Positions 43,714-52,932 of a DNA stretch of 64,000 nt are shown here, piece after piece. Source of the DNA: Halobacteriovorax marinus (lineage in GTDB: Bacteria > Bdellovibrionota > Bacteriovoracia > Bacteriovoracales > Bacteriovoracaceae); contig MAAO01000005.1 in NCBI GenBank assembly GCA_002163155.1, positions 103,874 through 167,873 of the forward strand. The letters run 5' to 3'. Position 1 is the first letter of the stretch; every line of letters begins with the position of its first letter. The notes under the pieces are model-generated. The model made no database searches. It saw nothing but the letters and a program-made list of their open reading frames with translations, and was not told where the DNA came from. The position numbers and the translations under genes were made by a program.

Positions 43714-44910
43714 ATGACCAAATCATATATAATTTATGCCAAGAGAACACCCATTGGAAAACTTGGTGGTGGACTTTCAAATGTTAGAGTTGACGATATG
43801 TTGGCGCTACTCTTTAAAGATTTCAAAGATCAGGCAACTTTTGATTTAACTGAAATTGATGACGTGATTGTTGGTTGTGCCAACCAGGCCGGTGAAGATA
43901 ATAGAAACCTCGCCAGAATGTCATCAGTACTTGCAGGTTTCCCCTATGAAGTTCCAGGAACAACAATCAATAGACTCTGTGGATCTTCACTAGATGCAGT
44001 CATGGACGCCGTAGGAAGAATTAATGCTGGCTTTGGAGACTGTTTTGTAGTTGGAGGCGCAGAGAGTATGACTCGCGCTCCTTTCGTTGTTTCAAAAGCT
44101 TCTAGTGCCTTTGGACGTGATTCAAAGATGTATGACACAACATTTGGTTGGAGATTTCCAAATCCAAAAATGAAAGAACTCTTCCCACTCTTTGGAATGG
44201 GAGAAACAGCTGAAGAAGTAGCTGAGCAATATAAAATAACTCGAGAAGATCAAGATCAATTTGCGCTAAATTCACATAAGAAGGCCCATGCTGCATGGGA
44301 GAATGGCTCTTTTGATGAAGAAGTTCTACCTGTCGAAGTGAAGCTTAGAAAGTCTTCTTTCACTGTTGCTAGAGATGAGGGACCAAGAGCTGATACCAGC
44401 CTTGAAAAGTTAGGAAAACTTCGCGCGGTTTTCAGAGAAGGTGGAACAGTAACAGCTGGAAATGCATCCATGATGAATGATGGGGCCAGTGCAGTTGTTG
44501 TAGTTTCAGAAGAATTTCTAAAAAAGCACAAACTGACTGCACTAGTAGAAGTGACAGGTGCAGCAGTTAGAGGAGTTCATCCAAACGTTATGGGACTAGG
44601 CCCTATTGAGGCCACTAAAACTCTCTGTAAGAGATTTAATAAGAAAGTTAGTGACTTTGATGTTGTCGAACTTAATGAAGCTTTCGCAGCACAGGCGCTT
44701 GCCTGTATCAGAGAGTTAGGACTAGACGAATCTAAGGTCAACTTAAATGGCGGAGCGATCTCTCTTGGTCACCCGCTGGGTTGTTCAGGTGCTCGCATTC
44801 TTACAACTCTTATTCATATAATGAAGAAGAATCCTGAATTAAAAGAAGGGTTAGCTTCTATGTGTATTGGGGTTGGACAAGGAATTGCGCTCTCAGTAAA
44901 ACAAGTTTAA
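43714..44910 (+). CDS. paaJ: 3-oxoadipyl-CoA/3-oxo-5,6-dehydrosuberyl-CoA thiolase
   Basis: 398 residues matching E. coli PaaJ throughout: IDDVIVGCANQAGEDNRNLARM, TTINRLCGSSLDAVMDA with the nucleophilic Cys, DTTFGWRFPNP, VTAGNASMMNDGASA, NEAFAAQALACIRELG, GGAISLGHPLGCSGARIL and the final CIGVGQGIAL with the second catalytic Cys. It releases acetyl-CoA and succinyl-CoA in phenylacetate breakdown and may also cleave acetoacetyl-CoA made by ScoAB. Last gene of the paa operon, followed by a strong terminator. Confidence 0.92.
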   Translation: MTKSYIIYAKRTPIGKLGGGLSNVRVDDMLALLFKDFKDQATFDLTEIDDVIVGCANQAGEDNRNLARMSSVLAGFPYEVPGTTINRLCGSSLDAVMDAVGRINAGFGDCFVVGGAESMTRAPFVVSKASSAFGRDSKMYDTTFGWRFPNPKMKELFPLFGMGETAEEVAEQYKITREDQDQFALNSHKKAHAAWENGSFDEEVLPVEVKLRKSSFTVARDEGPRADTSLEKLGKLRAVFREGGTVTAGNASMMNDGASAVVVVSEEFLKKHKLTALVEVTGAAVRGVHPNVMGLGPIEATKTLCKRFNKKVSDFDVVELNEAFAAQALACIRELGLDESKVNLNGGAISLGHPLGCSGARILTTLIHIMKKNPELKEGLASMCIGVGQGIALSVKQV

Positions 44911-44912
44911 AT

Positions 44913-44942
44913 AAAAAAGGTCCCAAATCTGGGACCTTTTTC
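44913..44942. terminator. Terminator after paaJ
   Basis: AAAAGGTCCCA and TGGGACCTTTT pair around AATC with A-run before and T5 after, suiting both the (+) paa operon and the convergent (-) gene. Confidence 0.88.
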
Positions 44943-44963
44943 TTTTATAAATTTTAATATTTT

Positions 44964-46259
44964 TTAATCTACAAACTTTACAGAATTTAAATCAAAGCCA
45001 TCTTTAGAAGGACCCTTTGGAGTCACATCTTTAACAACTAATTTCTTTAATCTACAACCTGAGTAACTCTTCCCTTCTTCATTTTCAGAGAAACTATAAG
45101 TTAACTTCTCTTTTGTTTGGACAGTTGCGATTGTGTTGACTCCATTTAAAGACTCTTCATCACAACTCTCAAGCTTTACTCTAACTTTTGCTTGCTCTGG
45201 GTATGATTGCATATTTTGATTACCCCAAGTAATTTCTCTAAGCTCTAAAGTTTTACCAAATACAGGGTAACTTGCTGAGTAACCATTAATTCTACAAGAG
45301 ATGGCCACTTTTCCTCTTAATCCTAAAGATAAGAAGTTGATCTTCCCAGTTGTTGAAACTTCATCAATAAAGGCATTTGATACATTCTTTCTACTCGCAA
45401 CAACACCTTTACCTGGCCTATATAAAACATGTAAATCTGAGAGATTTGAAAAATCACACTCTTGACCTAAATCAATTTCTCCTTCAATACACTTTCTAAA
45501 ACCTTTCGTACCTACATTGAACATTTCTTCGCAGGCATCATAATTATGATTCTTTCCAACTTCTTCCACAGAAATATTATCAATTAAGATTCCATAACTA
45601 TCAGGAATACCATTATCTCTTAGTACTAATTTTGAAAATTTTCTTGTTGCTAGCACTTCTAAACTTCTAGAAGAAAAAGCATTAAATACAGGATCAAATT
45701 TTTCTAATTCTGAACCAAATCTCACGATGAGGTTTCTATAGGACTTCTCGGTCATTCCACCATAGCTTCTCATTTTATAGTCAAATTTTACTTTGTACTT
45801 GTAACCAATTTTTGTTGGAATAAATGATCTTATTCTAATATTTGCGGGCTCATTTCCAGATATCCCACAATGTTGAAGATCCGTATCAAGTTCAGCAATC
45901 ATATTATCTCTTGAGCCTGCTCTGTATACACTGGCCTTACCAAATTCAATCTTGGGTTCACATATTGAGTTTGCAAGCTCTTTAGTCATTTCACTTCTCG
46001 AATATCCCAATCTATCTGCTAAGTGATTTCTCGTTCTCTTAGTCCAAGAAATATCGAAATTTATCTCACTATCATCACTGACGTAATCCTCTCTAGAATT
46101 TTCGCCCTGTAACCCAAAGTCACTTAAGTACCAACTTTGATTGGTCTCAAAAGATTCAAAATTTTGTGTCGCCACAACATTAGTTGTCGTCTGTGTCGCA
46201 AATGTTGCTGTTGTCGATAAAAGCGCACTATAAACTAAAAAACTTTTAAGTAAATTCAT
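44964..46259 (-). CDS. Secreted beta-rich protein, unknown function
   Basis: About 431 residues. The true start is ATG 46259 (MNLLKSFLVYSALLSTTATFA), which gives a signal peptide and has GGGAG upstream; the extra 26 residues in the ORF track are not convincing. Residues ~30-250 look like a jelly-roll carbohydrate-binding-like domain (PANIRIRSFIPTKIGYKYKVKFDYKMRSY ... ILIDNISVEEV). Then Cys-bearing segments (CEEMFNVGTKGFRKCIEGE, GQECDF) and C-terminal beta domains follow. An exported binding protein is inferred; no enzyme motif is visible. Confidence 0.7.
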   Translation of the reverse strand: MNLLKSFLVYSALLSTTATFATQTTTNVVATQNFESFETNQSWYLSDFGLQGENSREDYVSDDSEINFDISWTKRTRNHLADRLGYSRSEMTKELANSICEPKIEFGKASVYRAGSRDNMIAELDTDLQHCGISGNEPANIRIRSFIPTKIGYKYKVKFDYKMRSYGGMTEKSYRNLIVRFGSELEKFDPVFNAFSSRSLEVLATRKFSKLVLRDNGIPDSYGILIDNISVEEVGKNHNYDACEEMFNVGTKGFRKCIEGEIDLGQECDFSNLSDLHVLYRPGKGVVASRKNVSNAFIDEVSTTGKINFLSLGLRGKVAISCRINGYSASYPVFGKTLELREITWGNQNMQSYPEQAKVRVKLESCDEESLNGVNTIATVQTKEKLTYSFSENEEGKSYSGCRLKKLVVKDVTPKGPSKDGFDLNSVKFVD

Positions 46260-46472
46260 CTCAAATTCTCCCGATTTATGATGGTAACACCAGCTATTAA
46301 AGCAAGCATTATGCCAACTTAGGTCACCTAACTCCATGATATTACGCTGGCAATAATGTCAAAACTTTATGCACGTTAGAATATTAGACACAATGCTTAG
46401 AGACTTGAAAATGATGGTAAAATAAGTAATATAGATGATTCATATAGAGACTTTTTAAGGATAGAGGAAGTA

Positions 46473-46910
46473 ATGAGTTTAAAAGATGCAATGATGAAAG
46501 CTGGTCTTAAATCTTCTAAAACACAGAATATGCGCAAAGCCGTAACAACACGTGACAAGAAGAAAATCGAGAAACATCAAGAAATTAGAAATTTCTGTGA
46601 AGTCTGTCAGCTCATACAACCTGATGTTGAAAGATACGTTCACAAGAATCCTACAGTAGACGCTGAATGGATCTGTGCTGCTTGTGCTGATAAAGAAGAA
46701 ATTCACGACCAATTTAGAATGACTAATCAAAGTGAATTTGCCAAAGGTAGAAGATTCAGACGAGAATTTGGTCCTACAAAGGATTTCTCGGATAATTCTT
46801 CAACTAACAAGAAGTCTAGTCATAGATCACCTGTAAAAAAGAAAGAAGAAGTCTATAAAGAAGCAGATTTTAGTGTAGATGATGACGGAGAAAAGAACTT
46901 TAATTGTTAA
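46473..46910 (+). CDS. Zinc-ribbon protein with basic N-terminus
   Basis: 145 residues. The first ~35 (MSLKDAMMKAGLKSSKTQNMRKAV) resemble the N-terminus of DUF2058/YaiL-type RNA-associated proteins. FCEVCQ and, ~30 residues later, ICAACAD form a C-x2-C...C-x2-C zinc ribbon. The rest is charged and low complexity (NKKSSHRSPVKKKEE, VDDDGEKN). No signal peptide; probably a cytoplasmic nucleic-acid-binding protein. GAGGAAG precedes the ATG. It ends two bases from the convergent hybrid kinase gene. Confidence 0.65.
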   Translation: MSLKDAMMKAGLKSSKTQNMRKAVTTRDKKKIEKHQEIRNFCEVCQLIQPDVERYVHKNPTVDAEWICAACADKEEIHDQFRMTNQSEFAKGRRFRREFGPTKDFSDNSSTNKKSSHRSPVKKKEEVYKEADFSVDDDGEKNFNC

Positions 46911-46912
46911 AG

Positions 46913-48559
46913 TTAGGCATTCTTTATTTCAAGATTTTCTTTTATAAAGAATGTTATAGTTTCACGTAAGGTTTTAGAACAAAGTGGTTTTGGTAAATGT
47001 GCATTAAAACCTGAAGAAAGATAACAATCAACATCTTCCTTTAAAACATTAGCTGAGACGGCCACTATTGGAGTGGCCATTTTTTTTGTTTCAACTTCGT
47101 AGTTCCTCATATGTACCGTAGCTTCCAACCCATTCATTATAGGCATACTTATATCCATTAAAACTATGTCGTATTCATTGGATTTAAAGAGCTCAACTCC
47201 CTGTTGACCATTCTTTCCAATATCTACTTTAATAGACATTTTTTCTAGATACTTAGTCATCAGTTTAATAATGACATTATTATCTTCACACAAGAGAACT
47301 TTAATAGAACTTAAATCAATCTGTGATAAAGGTTCTACATTAAATTCTTTCTTTTCATCTAAGAGCGAAATGTTTGATGATTCCTCCATTGGAAGAGAAA
47401 TACTAAAAGTAGATCCAACTCCGGGATTAGATTTAACTTCTACAACTCCACCCCATAGAGCAGTGAGTCTCTTCACAATACTTAAGCCAAGTCCTGTTCC
47501 ACCAAATTTTCTTGTCGTAGATGTATCGGCTTGAGAAAAAGAGTCAAAAATTAATTCTAATTTACTTTCTTCGATACCAATCCCTGTATCAATAACTTCG
47601 AATAGAAGATCACCTTGTGACTTTCTGGAAACGTTTAAGGTGATAGTTCCAACTTCTGTAAATTTAAGTGCATTGCTAATTAAATTTGATAAGATTTGTC
47701 TTAAGCGATGAGAATCACCGAGGTAAAATACAATAACTTCCTTATCAATCTTCAAATCAAGCTTAATGTTTTTTTTCTGTGCTTCATTGGAATAGAGCTT
47801 AATAGTTGTTTCAAGAAAATCGCGTAAATTAAAATCAATTTTTTCAACTTCAACCATTCCTGAATCAAGTTTCGAGAATGTAAGAATATCATTGATAATG
47901 CAAACAAGTCCCTGACCTGAAACTTTTATTAGATCAAGAAATTCTAATTTCTCATAGTTGTCTTCTTTCTCAATTAATAAATCAGTAAAACCTAATATGG
48001 CACTCATAGGTGTTCTAATTTCGTGGCTCATTGTTGAGAGAAAAATTCCCTTTGCTTCAGAAATTTTCTTTAATTCATTATTTTTCTCTTCTAGCGCTCT
48101 CTGATGTTTTCTAAGTCCAGTATTGGCCAATTCTAAATTAATTTGATGGGTAATGAGTTCATTTTCAAGATTTGCTTTCTCAATTGCATTGCCAACAACT
48201 TTTTGCATGGTCTCACTATTGACGTGGTCCTTTACTATATAGTCCACAACTCCAGCTTTTAAGGCCTCTACGGCAACTTCTTCATTACCAGCTCCTGTCA
48301 GCATAATGATAGGGACAACTCTATCTCTCTCTCTGTGCAAATCATGTATTAATGACAATCCATTTTGATCAGGGAGAAGATAATCAAGTAGCACTAAGTC
48401 AGGAGAATATTCAATAAATAGTCTTAGCCCCTCTCTTGCAGTACTAGCTTCAAAGAAATGATAACTCCCCTTACCGCTGGTTAAGCAATCACAATAGAAT
48501 TCCCTATCATCAGGGTTATCATCAATGATAAGAATGGTTTTTTTTAGATTCTCATTCAA
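46913..48559 (-). CDS. Soluble hybrid histidine kinase (REC-HisKA-HATPase-REC)
   Basis: 548 residues, no membrane segment. Receiver 1 (ILIIDDNPDDREFY, VLLDYLLPD, IMLTGAG), coiled coil ~130-170, HisKA (FLSTMSHEIRTPMSAILGF), HATPase with N, G1 and G2 boxes (ISNALKFTEVG, DTGIGIEESKL, FGGTGLGLSIVKRL), and receiver 2 (VLLCEDNNVIIKLM, IVLMDISMPIMNG, VAVSANVLKED). The N-terminal receiver suggests it is activated by phosphotransfer, probably through the CheY-like protein or MASE3 kinase encoded upstream in the same operon. Starts 11 bases past the receiver gene. Confidence 0.93.
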   Translation of the reverse strand: MNENLKKTILIIDDNPDDREFYCDCLTSGKGSYHFFEASTAREGLRLFIEYSPDLVLLDYLLPDQNGLSLIHDLHRERDRVVPIIMLTGAGNEEVAVEALKAGVVDYIVKDHVNSETMQKVVGNAIEKANLENELITHQINLELANTGLRKHQRALEEKNNELKKISEAKGIFLSTMSHEIRTPMSAILGFTDLLIEKEDNYEKLEFLDLIKVSGQGLVCIINDILTFSKLDSGMVEVEKIDFNLRDFLETTIKLYSNEAQKKNIKLDLKIDKEVIVFYLGDSHRLRQILSNLISNALKFTEVGTITLNVSRKSQGDLLFEVIDTGIGIEESKLELIFDSFSQADTSTTRKFGGTGLGLSIVKRLTALWGGVVEVKSNPGVGSTFSISLPMEESSNISLLDEKKEFNVEPLSQIDLSSIKVLLCEDNNVIIKLMTKYLEKMSIKVDIGKNGQQGVELFKSNEYDIVLMDISMPIMNGLEATVHMRNYEVETKKMATPIVAVSANVLKEDVDCYLSSGFNAHLPKPLCSKTLRETITFFIKENLEIKNA

Positions 48560-48570
48560 AGAAGTAGTCC

Positions 48571-49005
48571 TTAAGTATTCTTAGGTAAGAGAGAGAGTTC
48601 GAAAACAAATCCCTTCATGACTTTTAAGGCCTCAATAAAACCATCAAAATCTGCAGGTTTTGGAATATAACTATTGGCACCAAATTTATAGCAATCTTCC
48701 ACATCCCGCTCGGATTCAGAAGTTGTGAGAATAAAAACAGGAATCGACTGAAGTTCAAAATCACTCTTAACAATCCTCAAAACTTCTCTTCCATCAATAC
48801 CTGGCATATTGAGGTCAAGAAGAATGAGATCAGGTCTTTTGGGATTTCCTTGACGTCCATTCTTATTAAGATAATCTAGCGCCTCTTGACCATCTTTACA
48901 GCGAACTAATTCATTTATAATTTCAACTTCTTTAAAAGATTCAGATAAAACTTCATAGTCATCATCACAATCTTCCACCACAAGTATTAATTTACTCATT
49001 TCCAT
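48571..49005 (-). CDS. Single-domain response regulator (Rcp1-like)
   Basis: 144 residues consisting only of a receiver: ILVVEDCDDDYEV acidic pair, DLILLDLNMPGIDGREVL with the phospho-accepting Asp, ILTTSESERDVEDCY and SYIPKPADFDGF. The extended loop with GRQGNPKRPD is typical of Rcp1/phytochrome-partner receivers. It lies between a membrane kinase and a hybrid kinase in one operon and most likely passes phosphate from the first to the second. Confidence 0.92.
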   Translation of the reverse strand: MEMSKLILVVEDCDDDYEVLSESFKEVEIINELVRCKDGQEALDYLNKNGRQGNPKRPDLILLDLNMPGIDGREVLRIVKSDFELQSIPVFILTTSESERDVEDCYKFGANSYIPKPADFDGFIEALKVMKGFVFELSLLPKNT

Positions 49006-49007
49006 AT

Positions 49008-50774
49008 CTACTCCTCTCCTAACTTAAAATAGAAAGTTGATCCAATATTTATATCAGAATCAATCCAAATAATTCCGTCATGATGATCTATAATTTTTTT
49101 AACGATGGTAAGTCCTGCTCCTGTACCTCCGCCATACTCATCCTTAGCATGAAGTCTTTTAAATATTTTAAAAATGTTTAATTTATGTTCTTCGGGAATT
49201 CCGATGCCGTTATCTCTTACATATATTGTAGGTCCAAAAGACTTACGAGATTCAGCTCCGGGAGAGATAAGAAAATGAGAAATTCCAATATCTATAATCT
49301 TATTTTTCTTTTCATTATATTTGATTCCATTAGAAATAAGGTTGGTAAAAAGTTCAGTTAATTTGACCTTATCCCCTTGAATGTCAGGAAGATTCGCTAC
49401 GTTTAATTGAACATTCTCTTCTTTAATTCTAACTTCAAGATTTTCAATTGCATCATCGACAATCTCATTTAAGCTCACAACTTCGTTCTGTGTACGCTCC
49501 TTCTCAATTTGAGAATACTTAAGAAGCGACTTAACTAAATCTTCCATACGATTAGCTAAATTTGTAACTCGTTCAATCCGAGCAATACCCTTCTCCGTTA
49601 TATCAGCCCCGCAATCCCGCTTTAGAAACATAATATTGCTCTTAATTCCCCGGAGTGGTTCTTTAAGATCATGGGAAGCAATATAAGTGAAATCATCTAA
49701 ATCACGATTCCTCTTCAAGAGTTGATCCGATATTCTTTCAGCCGTTTTAAATGTACGAATATATTCGAAAGCTAAACCTGCAAAAGGAATCATATAGGAA
49801 AATATTTTTAAGAAGTGAGCAATATTAAAATGATTATCGAATAATGCTGTTGAACCTAAGGCCATATGAATCTGTACAGCAAGATCAGCTACCGTACTTA
49901 GAAGAAGAGAATGAAGAAAAGGCCCCGGCCGTCTATTAAAAAAGACCCAATAAAATAAGGCCCCTAAGCAAAAGACTAGGAATGGATACACATCCCAAGG
50001 TCTTGTGATTATGTTACCTGGGAAAGTAGTTTGCGGTAAATTCTCTGATGTTGCGGCTAAATGAATAGTCACATAAGCCGCAACCATAAAGACCAAACTT
50101 GTCAGTGCAATGAGCTGAGTTCCATATTTTACTGAAGTGCTTTTCTTTCTAAAAAGAAAAACACTCACTCCCACTAAACAGATAATAGAGTTGAACAAAC
50201 GACAAATGGCCCAAGTAAATGGGATAAGGTTCTCATTGGGAGCAGCCGCTTCTATCAGTCTAGTGGCCGCTAGTGTATGAAAGGCATCCATGAATCCAGC
50301 GCAGAGCAGTGCCACTGCAATAATTGGCGTTGCAGGGTCTCTTTTAATTGCATAGTGAGTAAAGGCCAAGACAACAGTTAATATGGCCGTAGTAAATGCA
50401 GCCCATTCAAGCAGAGCGTGAGTAAAAGCACCATTTAGTATATTAAAGCGATGATCTACAACATTGATTATTTTAGCTGCATCGAGGCTAACTTTTGGTG
50501 AAGAAAAATCTATTCCAAGAAAATTTAAAAATATAGGAAGTATGCAGACAATGAAAACACCATAAACCATGATATTTGGTAACTTCTGTGAATTTATATA
50601 TTCCGAAGAATGTTTCTTCTTTCCATATATGATATCTATGAATGGACGCATCCAGCCAACATGTCCCCTTACTTGATGATGAACAGAACTCTCCGCATGA
50701 CTCATTTCTAATTGAACTTCCAGAGCAGGTTCAAACTTTTCTTCAAGGGCCTGTGCTTGTCTTGCTTCTTTCAT
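49008..50774 (-). CDS. MASE3-domain membrane sensor histidine kinase
   Basis: 588 residues. After a ~75-residue cytoplasmic lead come about eight hydrophobic segments with the MASE3 blocks HALLEWAAFTTAILTVVLAFTHY, ALLCAGFMDAFHTLAATRLIEA and NLIPFTWAICRLFNSI. A HisKA of the phytochrome type (DDFTYIASHDLKEPLRGI) and HATPase boxes (LISNGIKYN, VRDNGIGIPEEH, GGGTGAGLTIVKKII) follow. The signal sensed by MASE3 is unknown. First gene of the kinase-receiver-hybrid operon; the next starts three bases after its stop. Confidence 0.9.
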   Translation of the reverse strand: MKEARQAQALEEKFEPALEVQLEMSHAESSVHHQVRGHVGWMRPFIDIIYGKKKHSSEYINSQKLPNIMVYGVFIVCILPIFLNFLGIDFSSPKVSLDAAKIINVVDHRFNILNGAFTHALLEWAAFTTAILTVVLAFTHYAIKRDPATPIIAVALLCAGFMDAFHTLAATRLIEAAAPNENLIPFTWAICRLFNSIICLVGVSVFLFRKKSTSVKYGTQLIALTSLVFMVAAYVTIHLAATSENLPQTTFPGNIITRPWDVYPFLVFCLGALFYWVFFNRRPGPFLHSLLLSTVADLAVQIHMALGSTALFDNHFNIAHFLKIFSYMIPFAGLAFEYIRTFKTAERISDQLLKRNRDLDDFTYIASHDLKEPLRGIKSNIMFLKRDCGADITEKGIARIERVTNLANRMEDLVKSLLKYSQIEKERTQNEVVSLNEIVDDAIENLEVRIKEENVQLNVANLPDIQGDKVKLTELFTNLISNGIKYNEKKNKIIDIGISHFLISPGAESRKSFGPTIYVRDNGIGIPEEHKLNIFKIFKRLHAKDEYGGGTGAGLTIVKKIIDHHDGIIWIDSDINIGSTFYFKLGEE

Positions 50775-50952
50775 TTCTCATTCCAATTGCAATATTTAAT
50801 ATGATTTTTGTATTCCAAAGATCGATATCAATTCTACAATTATTTTTTTTTCTTGTTTGAGAAAGAAGAAGGAAAGAGGTGAAAATGAGTTTAGCTTAAA
50901 GATATTAACGCGAAACTGTAATTTAGAGAGAAACACTTTGATATAGTAAGAA

Positions 50953-50976
50953 TGGCCTTGTTAGATAACAAGGCCA
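50953..50976 (-). terminator. Terminator after bamB
   Basis: TGGCCTTGTT and AACAAGGCCA pair perfectly around AGAT; on the minus strand TTCTTACT follows, 15 bases past the bamB stop. Confidence 0.7.
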
Positions 50977-50991
50977 GAACATTTTAGAGAA

Positions 50992-52095
50992 TTATTTAAA
51001 AATATATAATCGATTTCTTGAACTGATAGCAGCGAGATAATTCTCACCGACTTCAAGCTCACCCAAGACACCACTATAAGCATGTCCCAAGTCAAAAGTA
51101 GATTGAATTGAAAGGTCATCCTGACTAAGAAGTAGTATTTCCTTTTTAACAGAACTTACCGCTAGTCCACCTTTCCAAGGAATGATGCTACTTAGAACAG
51201 ATTTATTAATCATGACTTTACTTTCTTCCATTAAATTCTTATCGAGTTTGAGAATTTCGCCAAAGATAGTCGAGACATAGAGTTTCCCACCATGAACAAG
51301 TGGGCTTCTAGAGATCTTATAAGGAAATCTTCGTAGAATTTCTCCTGAGTTTGGTTCAATCATTACAAGCTCTCCATTAATAGAACCTGCAAAGAGTCTC
51401 GAATTGAAAAGAATTGGAGAAGAATCAACATCTACAAATTTACTACCTGTAGAGAGTTTTCTTTCCCAAAGAATCACACCTTCTTCTAAACTAAAAGCTG
51501 CAAGAGATCCATCAGCAAAACCAATGTAAACTCTATTCTTAAAGATCAAAGGTTTTGAAGCTCTTTGAACAGTCGTCAAATAAGGGACAGACCTCTTATA
51601 GGTCCAAAGAATTTTCCCAGTAGTCACATCTAGACAAAAGACTTTATGATTTCTTGTTTGAAAGATAACTCTGTCTTTATAAATCACACCTTGTGTCTCT
51701 ATAGAAGAACCTAGATCAACAATATATTGAGATTTTCCAGTTAGAAGATGCCGCGAGAAGATCCTTCCTTTCGCTGTACCGTAAATAACCCAATCTTTAT
51801 AAACGACAGGTTTAGAGTGATAGTCACTATCATCATACTTTGACCAAATCTTTCTACCATTTTCTAGTTGGAAAGCTTGCATGTGACCATCATTATGACC
51901 AGCATAGAGAATACCTTCGTGAATAACAGGAGAATTTAGAGCAATAGGCATGTTTCCCGTCTGGTGAGCAGGATCATTATTCTTGCTCCATACAACTGTA
52001 AACCCTGGTTGCTTTGTTTTAACTCCTTCAATCTGAGTTAAAACAGAGCAAGAAACAAAACTTAAACTAAGAATTAAAAATAAAAATTTGTGCAC
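50992..52095 (-). CDS. bamB: BamB-like beta-propeller lipoprotein
   Basis: 367 residues. Signal with lipobox FVSCSV, then repeated PQQ-type blades (EGILYAGHNDGHMQAFQLENGRKIW, DRVIFQTRNHKVFCLDVTTGKILW, NRVYIGFADGSLAAFSLEEGVILWERKL, GKLYVSTIFGEILKLD). E. coli BamB is an outer-membrane-assembly lipoprotein with the same fold, and here the gene follows a YfgM-like gene, as in E. coli yfgM-bamB. Starts at the YfgM stop (ATG overlap). Sequence similarity beyond the fold is not provable by eye. Confidence 0.82.
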   Translation of the reverse strand: MHKFLFLILSLSFVSCSVLTQIEGVKTKQPGFTVVWSKNNDPAHQTGNMPIALNSPVIHEGILYAGHNDGHMQAFQLENGRKIWSKYDDSDYHSKPVVYKDWVIYGTAKGRIFSRHLLTGKSQYIVDLGSSIETQGVIYKDRVIFQTRNHKVFCLDVTTGKILWTYKRSVPYLTTVQRASKPLIFKNRVYIGFADGSLAAFSLEEGVILWERKLSTGSKFVDVDSSPILFNSRLFAGSINGELVMIEPNSGEILRRFPYKISRSPLVHGGKLYVSTIFGEILKLDKNLMEESKVMINKSVLSSIIPWKGGLAVSSVKKEILLLSQDDLSIQSTFDLGHAYSGVLGELEVGENYLAAISSRNRLYIFK

Positions 52096-52763
52096 TATAG
52101 CTCCAAGTCAGCAATGTAGAGTTTAGCAAGTTTTACAAACTCAGCTTGACCTAAATTATCAATAACGAATTGAAAGTTACTCTTAGCTTTTTCCTTGTCA
52201 CCTTTTTTTAAGTAAAGACGTCCAAGATCTAAATAAGTTTTTGACTCCATAACTTTAATATTAGATTTAACTATTCTTTCTAGATCAGCAATGGCCAGAT
52301 CATTTTGAGCAAGATCTTCATGGGCTACCGCCATTCTAGAATGAACAAAGTAAACCATGAATGGATTACTTTGGTTCTCTACCGTCTTTAATACTGCAAG
52401 AGAAGATTTGATCGCATTCTGCTTATAGAGCTCATCACTAGCTATTAAGGCAAAAGGAACTAGACCAGAAAAATATTCAACTTCATTGGCCATAACAACA
52501 AAAGCATTTGTAAAATCTGCCGGAGACATTTTCTTTTCAGCAAGCTTAGTAAAGTTCGTAGTCTTAAAATTAAAAACGATTGAACCTAATTTATCATTCT
52601 TAGTTTCTGTAAAAGATGTGTATCCACCCCAAGCAAAAACTCCAATAATGATCGCAATAACAAGACCGATAATCAGTCCCATGTTTCTAGAGATGAAAGT
52701 CCCTAGTTCAGTTTCATTTAAAACATCGTCCACAGGATTGTGAGTATTAGGTGTAGTGGCCAT
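52095..52763 (-). CDS. YfgM-like membrane-anchored TPR protein
   Basis: 222 residues with a short cytoplasmic N-terminus, one transmembrane helix (GLIIGLVIAIIIGVFAWGGY) and periplasmic TPR-like helices (AIADLERIVKSNIKVMESKTYLDLGRLYLKKGDKEKAKSNFQFVI). Length and arrangement match YfgM, a chaperone-network partner of the Sec translocon and SurA/Skp in E. coli. One-base overlap with bamB. Der, usually next in this cluster, lies upstream beyond two (+) genes. Confidence 0.8.
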   Translation of the reverse strand: MATTPNTHNPVDDVLNETELGTFISRNMGLIIGLVIAIIIGVFAWGGYTSFTETKNDKLGSIVFNFKTTNFTKLAEKKMSPADFTNAFVVMANEVEYFSGLVPFALIASDELYKQNAIKSSLAVLKTVENQSNPFMVYFVHSRMAVAHEDLAQNDLAIADLERIVKSNIKVMESKTYLDLGRLYLKKGDKEKAKSNFQFVIDNLGQAEFVKLAKLYIADLEL

Positions 52764-52932
52764 AGAGAATTCCTTATCTTTGTATTTTGCAACGCATTAC
52801 GCTGCTTAATTAATATCCATATTAGTAATTTTACAAATTTTAGAATTCTTGCCCTAAGTTGTCAAAAATAGAAAGAATGTTTAGAATAAAAAAGAAGAAA
52901 AAAAACACAACTTTTTTGTGCAAGGAAGCATA

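Noticed and set aside
44964-46337. 457-aa start of the secreted beta-rich protein
   Set aside because: The first 26 residues would bury the signal peptide; ATG 46259 has a GGGAG site.
46918-46953. AT-rich 10-bp inverted repeat as terminator
   Set aside because: It sits inside the hybrid kinase coding end, has a 16-base loop and little GC; not convincing.
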